Shown here one piece after another: positions 1 through 12,450 of a stretch of 64,000 bases of DNA. The position numbers and the translations under genes were made by a program. Below the pieces are notes generated by a model that saw only the letters and a list, made by a program, of their open reading frames with translations, had not been told where the DNA came from and searched no databases. This stretch comes from Hypomesus transpacificus (Eukaryota; Chordata; Actinopteri; Osmeriformes; Osmeridae), in the NCBI RefSeq assembly GCF_021917145.1, contig NC_061064.1:2349053-2413052 (forward strand), written 5' to 3'. Every line of letters begins with the position of its first letter. Position 1 is the stretch's first letter.

Positions 1-709
1 TCATATCACATCTGTTTATTTCTGACCATGTTCACATCACATACAAGGTATTGCACACAAAGCCTACTCATTGTAGGTAGGTTATACATGAAAGTTATAA
101 AAGATATTTCCTAAAAATGATCTGAAATGCTCAGAGTATACTCTTAATATAACTAATACCCGATATAACTCTTAATAAACAGAGGTGACTTCTGATTCTC
201 AGAAGTTCAGGAAAAAGTGCATCACCTTTTGCTCACAATATAATAATCCTCATCCAGACCTCAATTTATGAAAGGTTTGCAAAAGAAAAGAAAATTCTCT
301 GCCTGAAGAATAACAGGTACATGACATAGCCGACATAAGTACATGCAGGTCTACCATAAAAACAGTGAGCAATTCATATGTCTAATAAACATTTTATTTT
401 ATCCAACTTATTTAAGCTAGTTAATCAGTTATCCACCTCAATAACCACACTTGACAACATATTTAAAATGTACATATGTAAATATTACATTCAAAAATAT
501 AATTTTTGCTGTTGATTTGGTTGTTTTTCAGACGTATGTGTGTGTGTGTTCAGGACAGAGACAGAACACACACACTGACTCTCCAGTCAGACCCCTGCAG
601 CAACCTTAGATGCAATTACAAAAATAAAGAGTAGAAATTCACATTTTCTTCTACTTAATAAAAGGACAAAAAGATTATCCGCTGTTGTGTTAGGGTTGTT
701 CTGCTCCGT

Positions 710-740
<31 letters not shown>

Positions 741-865
741 GGAGGGAGGAGCGCACACGCACGCACACACACACACGCACGCACGCACACACACACACAC
801 ACACTGAGGTTGTGTCTACTCTGCTGTTAAAGCTTCCTCTGTGCAGGTCAGTGTGGTTGGGCGTC
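1..865 (-). other. nup98 3' flank: 3'UTR of the Nup98-only transcript and/or intron towards Nup96
   Basis: There is no open coding stretch here on either strand beyond repeat-derived frames. It lies directly downstream of the nup98 stop codon on the minus strand. A minus-strand AATAAA is present at about 14-19 and could end a Nup98-only mRNA. A CA/TG microsatellite fills about 708-803. If the longer Nup98-Nup96 precursor is made, this stretch is intron. The two roles can coexist through alternative splicing, as in mammals. Confidence 0.5.
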
Positions 866-3800
866 TCAGTCTACCTGAGCCTGTGGCGCCACCTGCTGCT
901 GGGAAGGAGGAAGCTGCTGCAGGCTGGCAGGAAGTGAGGTTGCCGTCTTCAGCTTCTTGGGGTCCACTTTGACAGGAAGCTCGTCCTCCTCGTCAGAGTC
1001 CTGGAGGCCGTACTTGGAGAAGTGCGCCACCTGTGGAGAGAGACGGAATTGTCAACAACAAAAAAATCGAAGTTTTACTATTATGGATACTATTATTGAA
1101 TCTATTCTATAATCAATGTTAGCAAATATATAATATTATAATGATTTAATTTATTATATAATATAAGACAAATGAAAGAATACTTGATTCTGTAATACAT
1201 CCTGTAGACTAGAATTAGAAAGGAGCTGTTTATGTATGTGGGGGTCAGATGGCAGAGCGGTTAGGGAGTCGGCCTATTAATCAGAAGGTTGTTGGTTTGA
1301 TTCCCTGCCAAATGACGTTGTGGGCAAGGCACTTCACCCTACTCGCCTCGTGGAGAATGTCCCTGTACTTACTGTAAGTCGCTCTGGATAAGAGCGTCTG
1401 CTAAATGACTCCATGTGAATGTGTGCTTGCCCACCTCAAACACCCAGGAGCCGGTCTCTGGGCGGTACTCCAGGAAGCGGGCTCCCTGCCTGCGCGAGGC
1501 GTTCTCCAGCCGGCCCTCGTAGTTCATCCCCGACAGCCTGTCAGGGCTCTTGATCTGGGTGCAGCTCGTCTTGTCGTTAGGCCACACCCCATCCAGGGTC
1601 ACCTCGGCACGCCTGGGAGGAAGAGAAGAAGACACGAGGAAGAGAAGACACGAGGAAGAGAAGAAGACACGAGGAAGAGAAGACACGAGGAAGAGAAGAA
1701 GACATGAGGAAGAGAAGACACGAGGAAGAGAAGAAGACATGAGGAAGAGAAGAAGACATGAGGAAGAGAAGACACGAGGAAGAGAAGAAGACACGAGGAA
1801 GAGAAGAAGACACGAGGAAGAGAAGAAGACATGAGGAAGAGAAGACACGAGGAAGAGAAGAAGACATGAGGAAGAGAAGACACGAGGAAGAGAAGAAGAC
1901 ATGAGGAAGAGAAGACATAAGACACGAGGAAGAGAAGACATAAGACACGAGGAAGAGAAGACATGAGGAAGATAAGACATGAGGCAGAGAAGAAGGAAGA
2001 GAAGACACGAGGAAGAGAAGAAGAAAGAGGAAGAGAAGATATGAGGAAGAGAAGAAGACATGAGGAAGAATGCGGTGAGGAAGCTGTGGGTCCCTGGATC
2101 CCCCCTGCCTCAGGGAGGATAGACTAAGCTGTGGATTGGAGCATACGCATGTCACTCACCTGTTAAGCCCCTCCCCCTCCGGAGGCTTGTTTTTGTCATC
2201 TGGGTAGATGATGACCTCCTTGCGTCTGAAGTGGACGATCTCGTCCAGGTTGAGTCCAGTCATGTTCACCACCCCAGGGAAGAACACCGACCCGTAGCCT
2301 GCAGACAGACAAACAGCGACCAGGTGAGAGAGGCTTTCGGCAGGTCCGGAAGGTTCTCTCTGGACATCAGGAGAACAGCATGAGACGAGAGGGGTCTGTA
2401 CCTTTCCTTCCCACAGTGAAGTTCTCCACGACACACTCTCCGTTCTCATCCAGCATCTTGGCCAGCTCGTCCATGGAGGGGATGGTGTAGTACCCCACCT
2501 TCCCCAGCACGATCCCTGAGAGACACACACCACAGGGGTCACACGTGTTAAACAATGACTTCAACTATGTTTAACCAGTCACCAGGAGGTCAGAGGAGGT
2601 GTGTTGGGGGCGGGGCCTGACCTGCAGGGTGGGCGGGCTGCTGAGAGTCAGGCTCCTCCTCTCCTTCCTCCTGGACGGAGTCGTCTCCCAGGGAGATGTC
2701 CTCACTGCTCACCTGGAGGGACAGGGACCAATCAGGGAGCTGAATCTGTACGACTACACCTCCAGATCTCCTGGATTACTCCAGGTGCAGGCTCTGTTGT
2801 CTCCAAGGAGACTTCCTGTCCATTTCCTGTCACCGTGGAAACTCACCTCCAGGCCGTTCCTCCCCGCGGCCCCTGGCTTATGGGCATTGAGCTCTGAGAT
2901 GGTGTCCTGCAGGGATTGGTTGGCTTGGCCCTGGGGGATGGGCTTGGCGATGGGATTGGTGTAGAACTTAATGACCTCGGGGTCGTCGGCTGTTTCAGGC
3001 TCCACCTCTCTCACGTCATCGTCATCCTCCAGGCTGGCAGGACCAGGACACAGTCAGCCCACTGAACGGCCACAGAAGCACCTAGGCGTGTGTGTGTATC
3101 TCTGTGTGTGTGTGTGTATCTCTGTGTGTGTGTGTGTGTGTCTCTCTGTGTGTGTGAGTGTATGTGTGTGTGTGTGTGTGTATCTGTGTGTGTGTGTATG
3201 TGTGTGTGTGTGTGAGTGTATCTCTGTGTGTGTGTGTGTATCTCTGTGTGTGTGTGTGTGTATCTCTGTGTGTGTGTGTGTGTATCTCTGTGTGTGTGTG
3301 TGTGTGTGTGTATCTCTGTGTGTGTGTGTGTGTATCTCTGTGTGTGTGTGTGTGTATCTCTGTGTGTGTGTGTGTGTGTATCTCTGTGTGTGTGTGTGTG
3401 TGTATCTCTGTGTGTGTGTGTGTGTATCTCTGTGTGTGTGTGTGTGTATCTCTGTGTGTGTGTCTGACCTGAGTCCGTTGTGAGGGTACTCAGAGGGGGA
3501 GGCCAGGTCATCCTCTCTGCTGACAGGGCTGCTGTACAGGCTGCTGCCGTTCAGGTTCTTCAGAACTAGCTTCTTGATGCTCTTCCTGCCTCACACACAC
3601 ACACACCATCAGCCAACACCCCCACACAGCATGCCTCCCTGCTCAGCCTGTGCAGGAGCAGAGCAAACGTGATGTCCTGGACGTACCTGGGCATGAAGGC
3701 TCCGTTGGTGAGCGAGGGCTCGTCGTCGTCCAGCCCATCAAACAGCTGGTTCTTGGAGGAGCCGGATGATGTCAGAGCTTTGGGGCGCACGCGCGTGGCG

Positions 3801-6800
3801 GGCCGGGGGGTCAGCTTGTAGTGCGTGGGAGTGGTCAGAGCCTTCTGGGCAGCTGGATTGGTTGGTTTCAGACGCTGTCAGGGACAAGGTAGGAAAAGAA
3901 AGAGGCTGTGTTCAAGCTCCATCAAGTATATCTGAAATGGACTTTCACTGCAGGCTGCCCCTGCCTGTTACCCCTGCCTACTGCCCCGCCCGCCTCACCT
4001 CCTCCTTCTTCTTGGGGTCAGAGAGCGGGTTCCTGAAGAGGGGCGAGTCTCCGAAGGGGGAGTAGGTGAGAGCGTTGATCTGCTGCTGCATCACGGCCTG
4101 CTGGGCCGCGGCCGCATTGGGGTCTGTCAGTGCTGGGGACAAAACACACCCCGTTACTATGGACATAACACACCCCGTTACTATGGACACAACACCCCCC
4201 CCCGTTACTATGGACACAACACCCCGCGTTACTATGGACACAACACCCCCCTGTTACTAAGGACACAACACCCCCGTTACTAAGGACACAACACAACACC
4301 CCCCGTTACTATGGACACAACACCCTCCGTTACTATGGACACAACACCCTCCGTTACTATGGACACAACACACAGGGAGACTCAGGATTCTTACCGACAG
4401 GCTGCTGTGGAGCTCCAAAGCCCAGCGTGCTGGCTCCCGTGCTGAACCCAGGGGCCCCGAACCCCCCCACCGTGCCCAGCGTGGCACCCAGCTTGTTCTG
4501 GGTGTTCCCGAACAGTGAAGTCTGGCCCGTGCCCACAGCTAGCGACAACGAGCACCAGCGTTAGCATCGTTAGCATCGTTGCCACACTCCCAGACAACAG
4601 GCTAGTCCTCTCTGCTCCCTGAGCTGTACTTACCGGTTCCAAAGGCCGTCCCCAGCCCCGCGCCCAGGCCTCCCGGGGCAGCCTTGTTCCCAAACAGGCC
4701 TCCTGTCGCAGGGTTGGCTCCGAAACCTTCAACACATGCAGGAAAAACTAAATGAGGATGTTACATATGCATCAGATTCATCTGTGTGTGTGTGTGTGTG
4801 GGGTGGGGGGTTCAAAGCTAAATTACTGTTTCACATGACTTCAGGGTGTAAATCAATAATCAGGTTGTTGTTGTCGTCAATCAGACAACTTAACACTTAA
4901 ACCAGGAAACATCAAGACTGCCCTCTGGTGGGCAACCGGCGTCACGTGCAGCACTTTGAGGACGTGCTGCACAAACCAGTCCTCTGGTGAGCAAAACAAG
5001 AGGGACACATCCAGGGGGGGGGGCGAGAGAGTAGGACACTCACCGAAGCTGGACGTGTTTGTCCCTGTTCCCAGAGTGAGGGCAGGCTTGTTTCCAAACA
5101 GACCAGTGCCTGTCCCGAAGGAAGAGGCGCTGGTGGTGGTGGTGCCAAAACCAGCCGTCTTATTGCCAAACAGGTTCTGAAGAGACAAGCCAACACACGT
5201 TAGTCTGCGTGACTACGACCAACACAGGAGACAGTTGGTCCATTTCCTAACACGGTATCTTTTCCAGCCATGAGGACGACTGGTTACCTGTGCACCGGCG
5301 TTGCCGAAGCCGGTGTTGGGTTGACCGAAGAGTCCGGTGGCAGCACCAAAGCCAGTGGCCGTGCTGGTCTGAGCCGTGTTCCCAAACAGCCCCCCCGCCT
5401 GGGAGGCTGCGGTGTTCCCAAACAGCCCCTGGAGGAGAAGGCAACCTCATCACATACTGACACACACCACAACCTCATCCACATTCTGACACACACCACA
5501 ACCTCATCACATACCGACACACACCACAACCTCATCACATACTGACATTTTTGGTTGTTCCAAAATGTTAACTTTGCTCTTGTAACTTCTTGTCACCCCT
5601 CCCATTACATGACAGTGTACTGAGAGTTGTGTGTGTGTGTGTGTGGACTCTGATAACTCACCATGCTGCTAGTGTTAGGCTGGCCCATGGTGCTGGTGTT
5701 ACCGAAGGAGAAGCCAGTGTTGGGGGTGGCGGCGGGCTGGCCGAAGGGCTTGAACAGGCTGGCAGCCTGCTGAGGCTGCTGCTGGGGCTGCTGCGTCTGG
5801 CCAAACAGACTGGTGGCTGCAAACCCTCCCGTACCTGAAGATAAGACACCGTTAACCACATGGGTGGACCGGCACAGAGGCATTCATCTGGACTGGCTGA
5901 GTGTGTGGGGGTCTCACTGGGGCCGAAGGTGGAGGTCTTGGCCTGGCCGAAGGAGAAGCCTGTGTTGGTGGCTGTGGAGCCGAACAAGCCAGCTGCAGTG
6001 CTGGGAGGGGCCGCTGCAGCCGCCCCAAACAGCCCCCCCGCCCCCCCTGCCATCGGGGTGGTGGGACCCTTCCTCCCTGCCTGGTAGTCCTCCAGCCTCA
6101 GCTCCTACACACACAAACACACACGGACACACACACAGGGACACACACACACACACAGGGACACACACACACGCACGGACACACACATACAGGGACACAC
6201 ACACACGCACATGGACACACACACACACACACACGGACACACACACAGAGGCATTAAGAAGATGTTCTGGCACATTTTGAAAACTGTCAACATCAAAAGA
6301 TAGCAGCCACTTGCTATCAAAAGATGTTCAGACAGGATTCTGATACTTTCCTTCAAAACACAGATTCACAGATTCGACTTGATGTCAGACATGCAAGTGA
6401 GACTTTTGGGATAACCCTGCCACCAGACCGTACCTCTAGAGACTTGTTCTCGTATTCCTTCATGGCTGTGATACACTGGTGCTTGGTGTTGATACTGGTG
6501 GTCACCCCCCCTTTGACCATGGTGTCACTTCCTGTTGGAGGCTGGGGAGGACAGGATGTAGGGGATTCATTGAGACCCAGAAGGTACAGAAATATGAATT
6601 CACAGCTAGCAAAAAATATAATGTGAACACTGGGTACTTTTTTGAAGGACTCTGAATACGGTCAAACTTACATTGAACTTGACAGTTGTGCCTGGCTGGG
6701 TGGCAGCAAAGCCGGTGTTACCAAACAAGGAGCTTGTTGCTGCTCCAAAGGGGTTGGAGTTGGTGTTGGTGGTGCCGAACAAGCCACCACTGGCGGTGCT

Positions 6801-8867
6801 GGTGCCAAATGCTAGGAAACAGGTCATATGTACAATGTCACCTTCAAAACTAAACGTTCCTAAATATGTACAGCATACTGTGTACCTACTGTAGTTCATT
6901 GTGCTTCTATATTAGACTGGTAAAATTTATTTTTAACAATAGATCCATGACCCTCTATTTAACAAACTGTTTCAAGCAGATGGCTCTGCAGAGGGATTTA
7001 GGCAACAACATAACACTACAATTCCTCAAAAGAATACTGGCATTATTACATCTCAGAATTCTAAGGCAGATAAAGAATCCTAAATAACAAACATTCCAAA
7101 ACTAAACCGAAAACCAAGTATGCCACTGACTGCCAAAGGAGGCTGGTTTGGCGGCCCCGAAGGCGTTGCTCGTCTGAGAGAACAGTCCACCTCCTCCGCC
7201 CGTGTTGGCGCTGCCAAACAAGCTGGACGTGGCCCCGCCGGCTGCTCCGAAGCCAAACCCACTACTGGTCGACGATGTCACCGGCTGACTGAACGTGCTG
7301 GAGCCAAAAAGACCACCTGGGAGAGGTACATAAAAAAAAGCTCACAAGAACATCAATCCCTCAAGCCAACACACTGCACGCTCACTTCCGCTCGCCTTTC
7401 TGACATCCTCAAAAGCCCCAAATCCCAGGACTCTGTAAGACGCTGTTGAGTGGAATAACCCCAGAGAAAATCTGCTTCTAAAAGGCTGTGCGCGTCTGGA
7501 TTTCTATCCTTCTCTCTGCTCTCTCAGGAGGGCCGTACAGTGTCCTCAGTCTACGTGATCACACTCCCATTAAGAGCACAGTGCAGGTGGCGGCCATGTT
7601 GGAACAAGGCTTCACTCAGTGAACCTTACCGTGCGTGTCCACTACAGCGGAGCGGAGCGTCGGCTTCCAATTCATTTTCAATAAAACCGGGCGTTGACGC
7701 TCGCTTACGCTCCCACAATGCCCTAAACGAGCGTCAACGCCCGGTTTCATTGAAAATGAATTGGAAGCAGACGCTCCGCTCCGCTGTAGTGGACACGCAC
7801 GGTTACTGTGAAACCCTTCTGCACCTCTTTCCATAGCAACACATGAACTGTTTAAGCCCAGGCAGCCTAGCTGTGACAGCCCTGTGAGGCCGTTGAGCTC
7901 TGTGTGTGCGCTGCAGGCCATGCTTACCTCCTCGACCTGCACCAGTGTGGATTTGTTGTGGATTGGCTGTCATCACTTTTGAGAGAGTAAAGCATTACAG
8001 GGTGGAGTTAGACACACATTCAACCACCACAGATCACCATGACGATGAGCACAGCAGAACTCACCCTCAGGCTCTACAGTTAGTGGCAGTGTGATCATGC
8101 AGATTCACTGTTCAGGCAGTGCAAACGTGATGATTGACAGGCCTATTTGGTCATTTAATGGTATGCGACACAAAGCCTGACAGTCATCATGTGACAAAGA
8201 TCGAGGCCCAAGTCATTGGCTTCTTCCGGTCACGCAAACATTACACCAATGAAGGTTTGCATTTAAGTCACTGTGGTTATTCAAAGTAAGACGTCAAATC
8301 CACTTTTACTGACCCACTGCTTCTTCTGCTTGCTTATTGGCCAGGGTACTAGAGCAGTGGATCATCAGTCATGATATGTTATAAAAAACGAAATATGTAA
8401 ATGTATATGTGACATCACAACTGAGGGCCTTCTAGTCATGATGAAAAACCCTCTCAGTAACAGCCCAACAGTAGTTAACATTAACCACAAAATTACAGCT
8501 GATCAGTTCTTTGGTGGAAATGAGAGGATGTCATACATATCTGGGATGGGAGCTAACCTGGTTTATTCTGTGTTGCTCCAAATAGTCCTCCTGTGTTGTT
8601 CGTTGCTCCAAAGGCAGAGGCACCGAAACCACCAGCCGCCCCAAAACCAGCATCTGCATCAAAATAAACAGGATGTCAAAATCCCCTTCAGAGCCGCCTT
8701 TCAAGGCAAATTATATGGCAAGGAATGAAAGCTAATATTTAGCTTTCAGTCTATTTTCAAATAGACTGGGAACCTTGTTGCAACTTACTTTGCTGCCCAA
8801 AGGTAGACGAAGTCCCAAATCCACCGGTACCTCCCCCGAAAGGAGCACCAAACGACTTGTTGAACAT
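866..8867 (-). CDS. nup98: Nuclear pore complex protein Nup98 (20 coding exons, Nup98-only end)
   Basis: Nup98 is a FG nucleoporin of the nuclear pore, involved in mRNA export through Rae1. Exons (minus, 5' to 3'): 8867-8789, 8653-8558, 7316-7131, 6811-6672, 6541-6434, 6104-5918, 5834-5662, 5428-5288, 5176-5044, 4726-4634, 4538-4395, 4132-3999, 3874-3687, 3585-3469, 3033-2847, 2712-2622, 2515-2402, 2298-2160, 1612-1435, 1030-866. All phases join, giving 930 residues (human Nup98 is about 920). The N-terminus [18 protein letters not shown] and many GLFG/FG repeats flank a Rae1-binding GLEBS segment (about 168-218, [13 protein letters not shown]). The autoproteolytic domain runs from about residue 733, with the cleavage motif HFS at 879-881. 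The tail ends QVAPQAQVD-stop. CAG|GTAGAC eight codons' width before the end is a plausible donor that would bypass the stop and join Nup96 exons outside the window. A non-coding 5' exon is implied by an acceptor just upstream of the ATG. Confidence 0.95.
1241..1412 (+). repeat. tRNA-derived SINE, copy 1 (nup98 intron)
   Basis: The 5' part has Pol III-like boxes (GCAGAGCGGTTAGGGAG; GGTTTGATTCC). The body is conserved (GGGCAAGGCACTTCACCCTA) and the tail is CTCTGGATAAGAGCGTCTGC followed by TAAATGACT. Related copies occur at about 32817-33010 (reverse), 34540-34722, 41076-41275, 43715-43880 and 62550-62735. The 3' end stops about 22 bases from a nup98 splice donor on the other strand. Confidence 0.85.
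1616..2070. repeat. Polypurine minisatellite (GAAGAGAAGAAGACACGAG-type)
   Basis: About 450 bp of imperfect 18-21 bp units composed almost wholly of purines on the plus strand (gaggaagagaagaagacaygag). It fills most of the nup98 intron between the 2160-2298 and 1435-1612 exons. Long frames across it on both strands are repeat artefacts (Ser/Leu-rich or Arg/Glu-rich). Confidence 0.9.
3085..3464. repeat. TG-rich microsatellite with TATCTC interruptions
   Basis: Alternating (TG)n blocks are separated by TATCTC/TCTC, about 380 bp, in the nup98 intron next to the exon at 3469-3585. The array abuts that exon's donor by only a few bases. Confidence 0.95.
4138..4375. repeat. Minisatellite in nup98 intron (GTTACTATGGACACAACACC units)
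   Basis: About ten imperfect units of 22-26 bp built on CCGTTACTATGGACACAACA, between the exons at 3999-4132 and 4395-4538. Frames through it are not genes. Confidence 0.9.
5430..5545. repeat. Short tandem repeat (ACACACCACAACCTCATC)
   Basis: About four units of roughly 26 bp in a nup98 intron, beginning immediately after the acceptor of the exon at 5288-5428. Confidence 0.85.
7629..7802. mobile_element. Foldback MITE, PIF/Harbinger-like
   Basis: A near-perfect inverted repeat: CCGTGCGTGTCCACTACAGC at the left end matches the reverse complement of the right end, with arms of about 75 bp and a short centre. Both ends are flanked by TTA (7626-7628 and 7803-7805), the 3-bp duplication typical of PIF/Harbinger elements. 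There is no coding capacity. It sits in the nup98 intron between the second and third coding exons. Confidence 0.85.
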
Positions 8868-10230
8868 CTTCTATAACTAGTTGGACTGCATATGTCTGCT
8901 TGGGGGACATGGAGAAAACAACAAACGTAGCATAGCTTCACTTAAATCCAGTCATGAGAGCCGTAGCAGCAAACTAGCTCAACAAATCTAGTTTACCAAA
9001 CACTTTATTCGTTAACATAGCTAGTCTAGCTCGGCAACCTCTAAACGTTTAAGAAATATCAATAAGTAAATCACTAATTAAGTAGATTAACCCACAACAT
9101 AATAATCGAAACTCGGGTAACTGACTAAATCTTTTAATAACAGAGTGCAAGGGTATCTCGTATGACTAAAATCCCTATGATAGCTAACTACCCTACTGTA
9201 GTCTTCAAGTAGCTAATGCCCAGCGAGATCGAGCCAGATTAGACCGGTTAAAAGTGCTACATCTACTTTATTTGACCTAAATCTAAGAAATTGCTAAATT
9301 CGCATGTGAAAGACCATTTATATCAATAGTTAGCTAGCTAACCAACCTTGTTCCAAACCATGTGTAGCTAGCTAGCCAACAAGCACGCAATTTGTCGGAC
9401 AGTTCATAACCATCTTGCATAGGCGAGTCTATTTGTCTAGCTTCTCAGTCTGGCTAAATTGACATCGTTTTCATATTACTAATAAACGTCAACAATATTA
9501 AGTGAACAGAACAAAAACCCGATTAATACCTTTGATTGGCTAGCTATCTCGACTGTAGCTATGCATTACGAACTATGTGAAGTGTTCTTACTTGTTCATG
9601 ATCTTAGCATATTGCTAGCTCTAGCTAGACTAGTAGATAGCCTAGCTACCTAGCAAGTACTGTAAAAGGCTAGCTAGTAGTAGTAGACTGTCGTCATGTT
9701 ATATTTACAACTGGGCTACCATGAAAGCAGTTTGATCCAAGTTAACATGTTAGGTAGCTTGATAGATAGATACAGGAAATTATTTTGCATAAGTATAAAA
9801 CACCACAGCTGGCTAACGTTTACTTAAATAGAGGAATCCAGTAATTGAGTATTTCATCTGTCGGCGGGCCTAGATACCTAGCTAGCTAGCTCTAGCTTTC
9901 TGACGCAAGTTAGCTAGTGCTATCCAACTTACGCTAGGACAACTAGCTTGTTTACTAGCTACCAAAGTAACACTCACAGTAAGTATTTAGCCGTCGTATT
10001 ACTCGACTTGTGATTCACTCAAAAATACAGCCGAAATAAGCTCGTGATATTGTCTAGTTACCCACAGGTGTGCGATTGGGTTGGGAGAATTCTATACCTA
10101 GCAAGCTAATTGTTGCTAATGCGAAGCACAACGCGGAGGGAAACTGTGGCGGTAAGAGATGATAAAACCCTGAACGTCATCACGTCGTAGACAGTTTTGA
10201 GTTACTTCACTCGTTCCAATGATCCCGGGC
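8868..10230 (-). promoter_or_regulatory. nup98 5' region (5'UTR intron and promoter area)
   Basis: AT-rich non-coding DNA with many TAGC/GCTAGC motifs and no convincing frame. A minus-strand acceptor (CCCCCAAGCAG) lies about 30 bases upstream of the nup98 ATG, so a non-coding first exon should lie further right, probably within about 10050-10200, where the sequence becomes GC-richer and TGACGTT is present. The exact start site cannot be read. Confidence 0.45.
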
Positions 10231-11145
10231 CATAGACAACACAGACATTACATGAATCAATACAGTATGAATCCACCGATTTATTCCAAGAAAATCACAA
10301 ACAAACTTTTCAAATTTGCATCAAGGAGTAACACACTTGCAGCCCTACTATTAGGTTAGACGGTTGTAATTATCCGTTGTTATTAATATAATAACTTGTA
10401 TCCCAAAATGATGTTGACAGAGAGACAGGGAGAAAACAACCTCTAAATGGAACTGAATGATCTACTTAGATGAACTGTTGCGTAATGACTACAGATATGG
10501 TGAAGACTCGAGATGGAAATCAGCACTATAGTGCACAGCGTCTACTTGTGTTCATTTATCCATGATCAGTTTTAAAGTCATGGAAACCTGTAATCAATTT
10601 TAGATAGCTACAGCATGAATGCAAACAATTTTGTTTCAAGTGTGCTGCACATCAAAATGAGTAGGAACTCCAAAGAGACAATTAAAGCAGATAAGTCCCT
10701 CCTTTATTATATTATACATTTGCATGATTTCACAGATATGTCAGAATCAGAATGGGATTTATTCATCATGAAAGTTTGCACAGACAAGGAATTTGCTTCG
10801 GCAGGAAGGTGCATACAATAAACATATAGGAATCTTAAATGTAAATATATGGTCTAACTATACTAAGGATACATAAACTAGCAATACTAAGTGTAAATAT
10901 GAGCTTCTGATCTTCATATATTTATTACTTCTTTGTTCCACTTTATCCAACTCATGTTTGTCTGACAGCTCCTTCCATTTAGCCAGGAGTGTTGAACCAA
11001 CAACAGACACTGGTACCTTGAAAATGCTTTTTTAAGTATGTCAATCTTATCAAATGTCTAATTGTTCCATTGCCAAACAAAGTCTTTTTATTTATTAAGC
11101 AGAAAGACCATGATCAATCTAATTTCCATTTCAGTAATGTGGCCC
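10231..11145 (-). other. 3' flank of receptor copy A, no gene seen
   Basis: AT-rich sequence, repeated downstream of the other two copies at about 14190-15050 and 18668-19528. Small frames in it are not conserved between the copies and are not credible genes. It probably contains the 3'UTR and polyadenylation site of copy A. Confidence 0.5.
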
Positions 11146-12117
11146 TCAGTGTTTACCTGTTGTTAAACTGGGTTCACCTGTCCAGAGAGCACACGTGAGG
11201 TGGTGCAGGAATACAAGTCTGATGGTTTGGTCTCTCAGACCATATATCAGACTGCTCAGGCACCTAGGCAAGGTTACAATGAATATAAAGAAAATATAAC
11301 CAACAACTAACCTTGCAGTTCGATTCAGTGTTCCAAGTCTGTATATATATCCCATTAGTATACCGGAAAGAGAGGTGGAAAGACACAGAAGCAGTTGAAT
11401 CATGTGGAGCAGAACTGTGTTGCGGGCCTTGGTGGTCGAGGCTTTGTCTGAGGAAGCAGATCTGGCTACTGTCGTCACACCAAAGTAGGAGCACAATATT
11501 ACGATACCCACAGATGTAAAAGTGACAGCCGTTAAGGCTTTATCATATTCCTGTGAGACTGTACTGTAGAAAAGTGCGTCCATAGCACAGAATTGCTGCA
11601 TCATCTGTTCAGCAGAAAATGTCTCATAAAGAACCAGAAGAATTGACCGTATGAGCGGGTTGATGCTGGAGAGAGCCCACACCACACCAATAGACACACC
11701 TGTGTTCTTGACGGTGACGATGGCAGAGTGCCTCAGTGGGAAGCACACAGCCACATACCTCTCCAGTGACATCACCGCCAAGTTCAAGGGAGACACAGAA
11801 GTCACAGTGATAGTTATCAAAACTATTATTGCACATGTATAGTGAGTCAGAAACACTGGAGGTAGAGACAAGATCAAGAGCAGTTGACCCATTGCCAACT
11901 GGAAGGTGTCAGCGAAGAGCAGATTATACAGGAGGAGGTATCGAGGGGTCTCTCTAAAGACTGACTTGCTCCTCAGAGTGAACAACATGATGCCATTGAT
12001 GTAGAGGAAGACAATAGATGGAGACACACAGAAAGCTCCATAAAGTCCTTTCACCAGATAAACCTGAAACATATCGGGCATTGTGATGTTGATTTGCTGT
12101 CCTGTTGAATTTGACAT
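11146..12117 (-). CDS. Odorant receptor-like GPCR, copy A (OR131-2-like)
   Basis: Intact intronless seven-helix receptor of 323 residues. Family features seen: NST and NIT glycosylation sites near the N-terminus, TM1 with LYINGIMLF (about 38-46), conserved FRETPRYLLLYNLLFADT before and into TM2, a Cys95-Cys177 pair, MSLERYVAVCFPLRH (about 116-130) at the end of TM3 in place of the DRY motif, RSASSDKASTTKARNTVLLH before TM6, and LIYGLRD (about 290-296) at the end of TM7. It resembles fish genes usually named odorant receptor 131-2-like and is presumably a chemoreceptor in olfactory neurons; the ligand is unknown. An acceptor (TTTCTCTTCAG) sits 13 bases upstream of the ATG, so the 5'UTR is spliced from an exon near 12451-12492. 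It is the most diverged of the three minus-strand copies. Confidence 0.85.
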   Translation of the reverse strand: MSNSTGQQINITMPDMFQVYLVKGLYGAFCVSPSIVFLYINGIMLFTLRSKSVFRETPRYLLLYNLLFADTFQLAMGQLLLILSLPPVFLTHYTCAIIVLITITVTSVSPLNLAVMSLERYVAVCFPLRHSAIVTVKNTGVSIGVVWALSSINPLIRSILLVLYETFSAEQMMQQFCAMDALFYSTVSQEYDKALTAVTFTSVGIVILCSYFGVTTVARSASSDKASTTKARNTVLLHMIQLLLCLSTSLSGILMGYIYRLGTLNRTARLVVGYIFFIFIVTLPRCLSSLIYGLRDQTIRLVFLHHLTCALWTGEPSLTTGKH

Positions 12118-12450
12118 GTTTGAGGTAAATCTGAAGAGAAAAATAGATTATTTATCGTGTTAGAAAACATCAGCACATATTTCTTGCCAACTTGAACAAG
12201 GCTTATTAGGGCTGAAAATACTATTGTTTTAGAGAAACATTCTGTTACTTCAAATGCATGATACATTCTTAAACCACTTCACATTTGGTAAAAATAATTG
12301 TTGTCATTCTCAAATACAGTTTAAGATTTTAAAAAAAGAGACCCATTATAATTACCACATAGATCCTGTTCTTCTGTCATCAGCATCACACAACTAAAAT
12401 GAGGTAAATAAATAAATTCGTACAAGACGATCCTAACTGTGGGTTCTTAC

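Noticed and set aside
1241-1320. tRNA gene
   Set aside because: The sequence has box A and box B-like motifs but no complete acceptor stem, and it is followed by the SINE body and tail; the same structure recurs in all six copies.
10615-10821. 68-codon plus frame downstream of receptor A
   Set aside because: It is not conserved in the homologous flanks of copies B and C.
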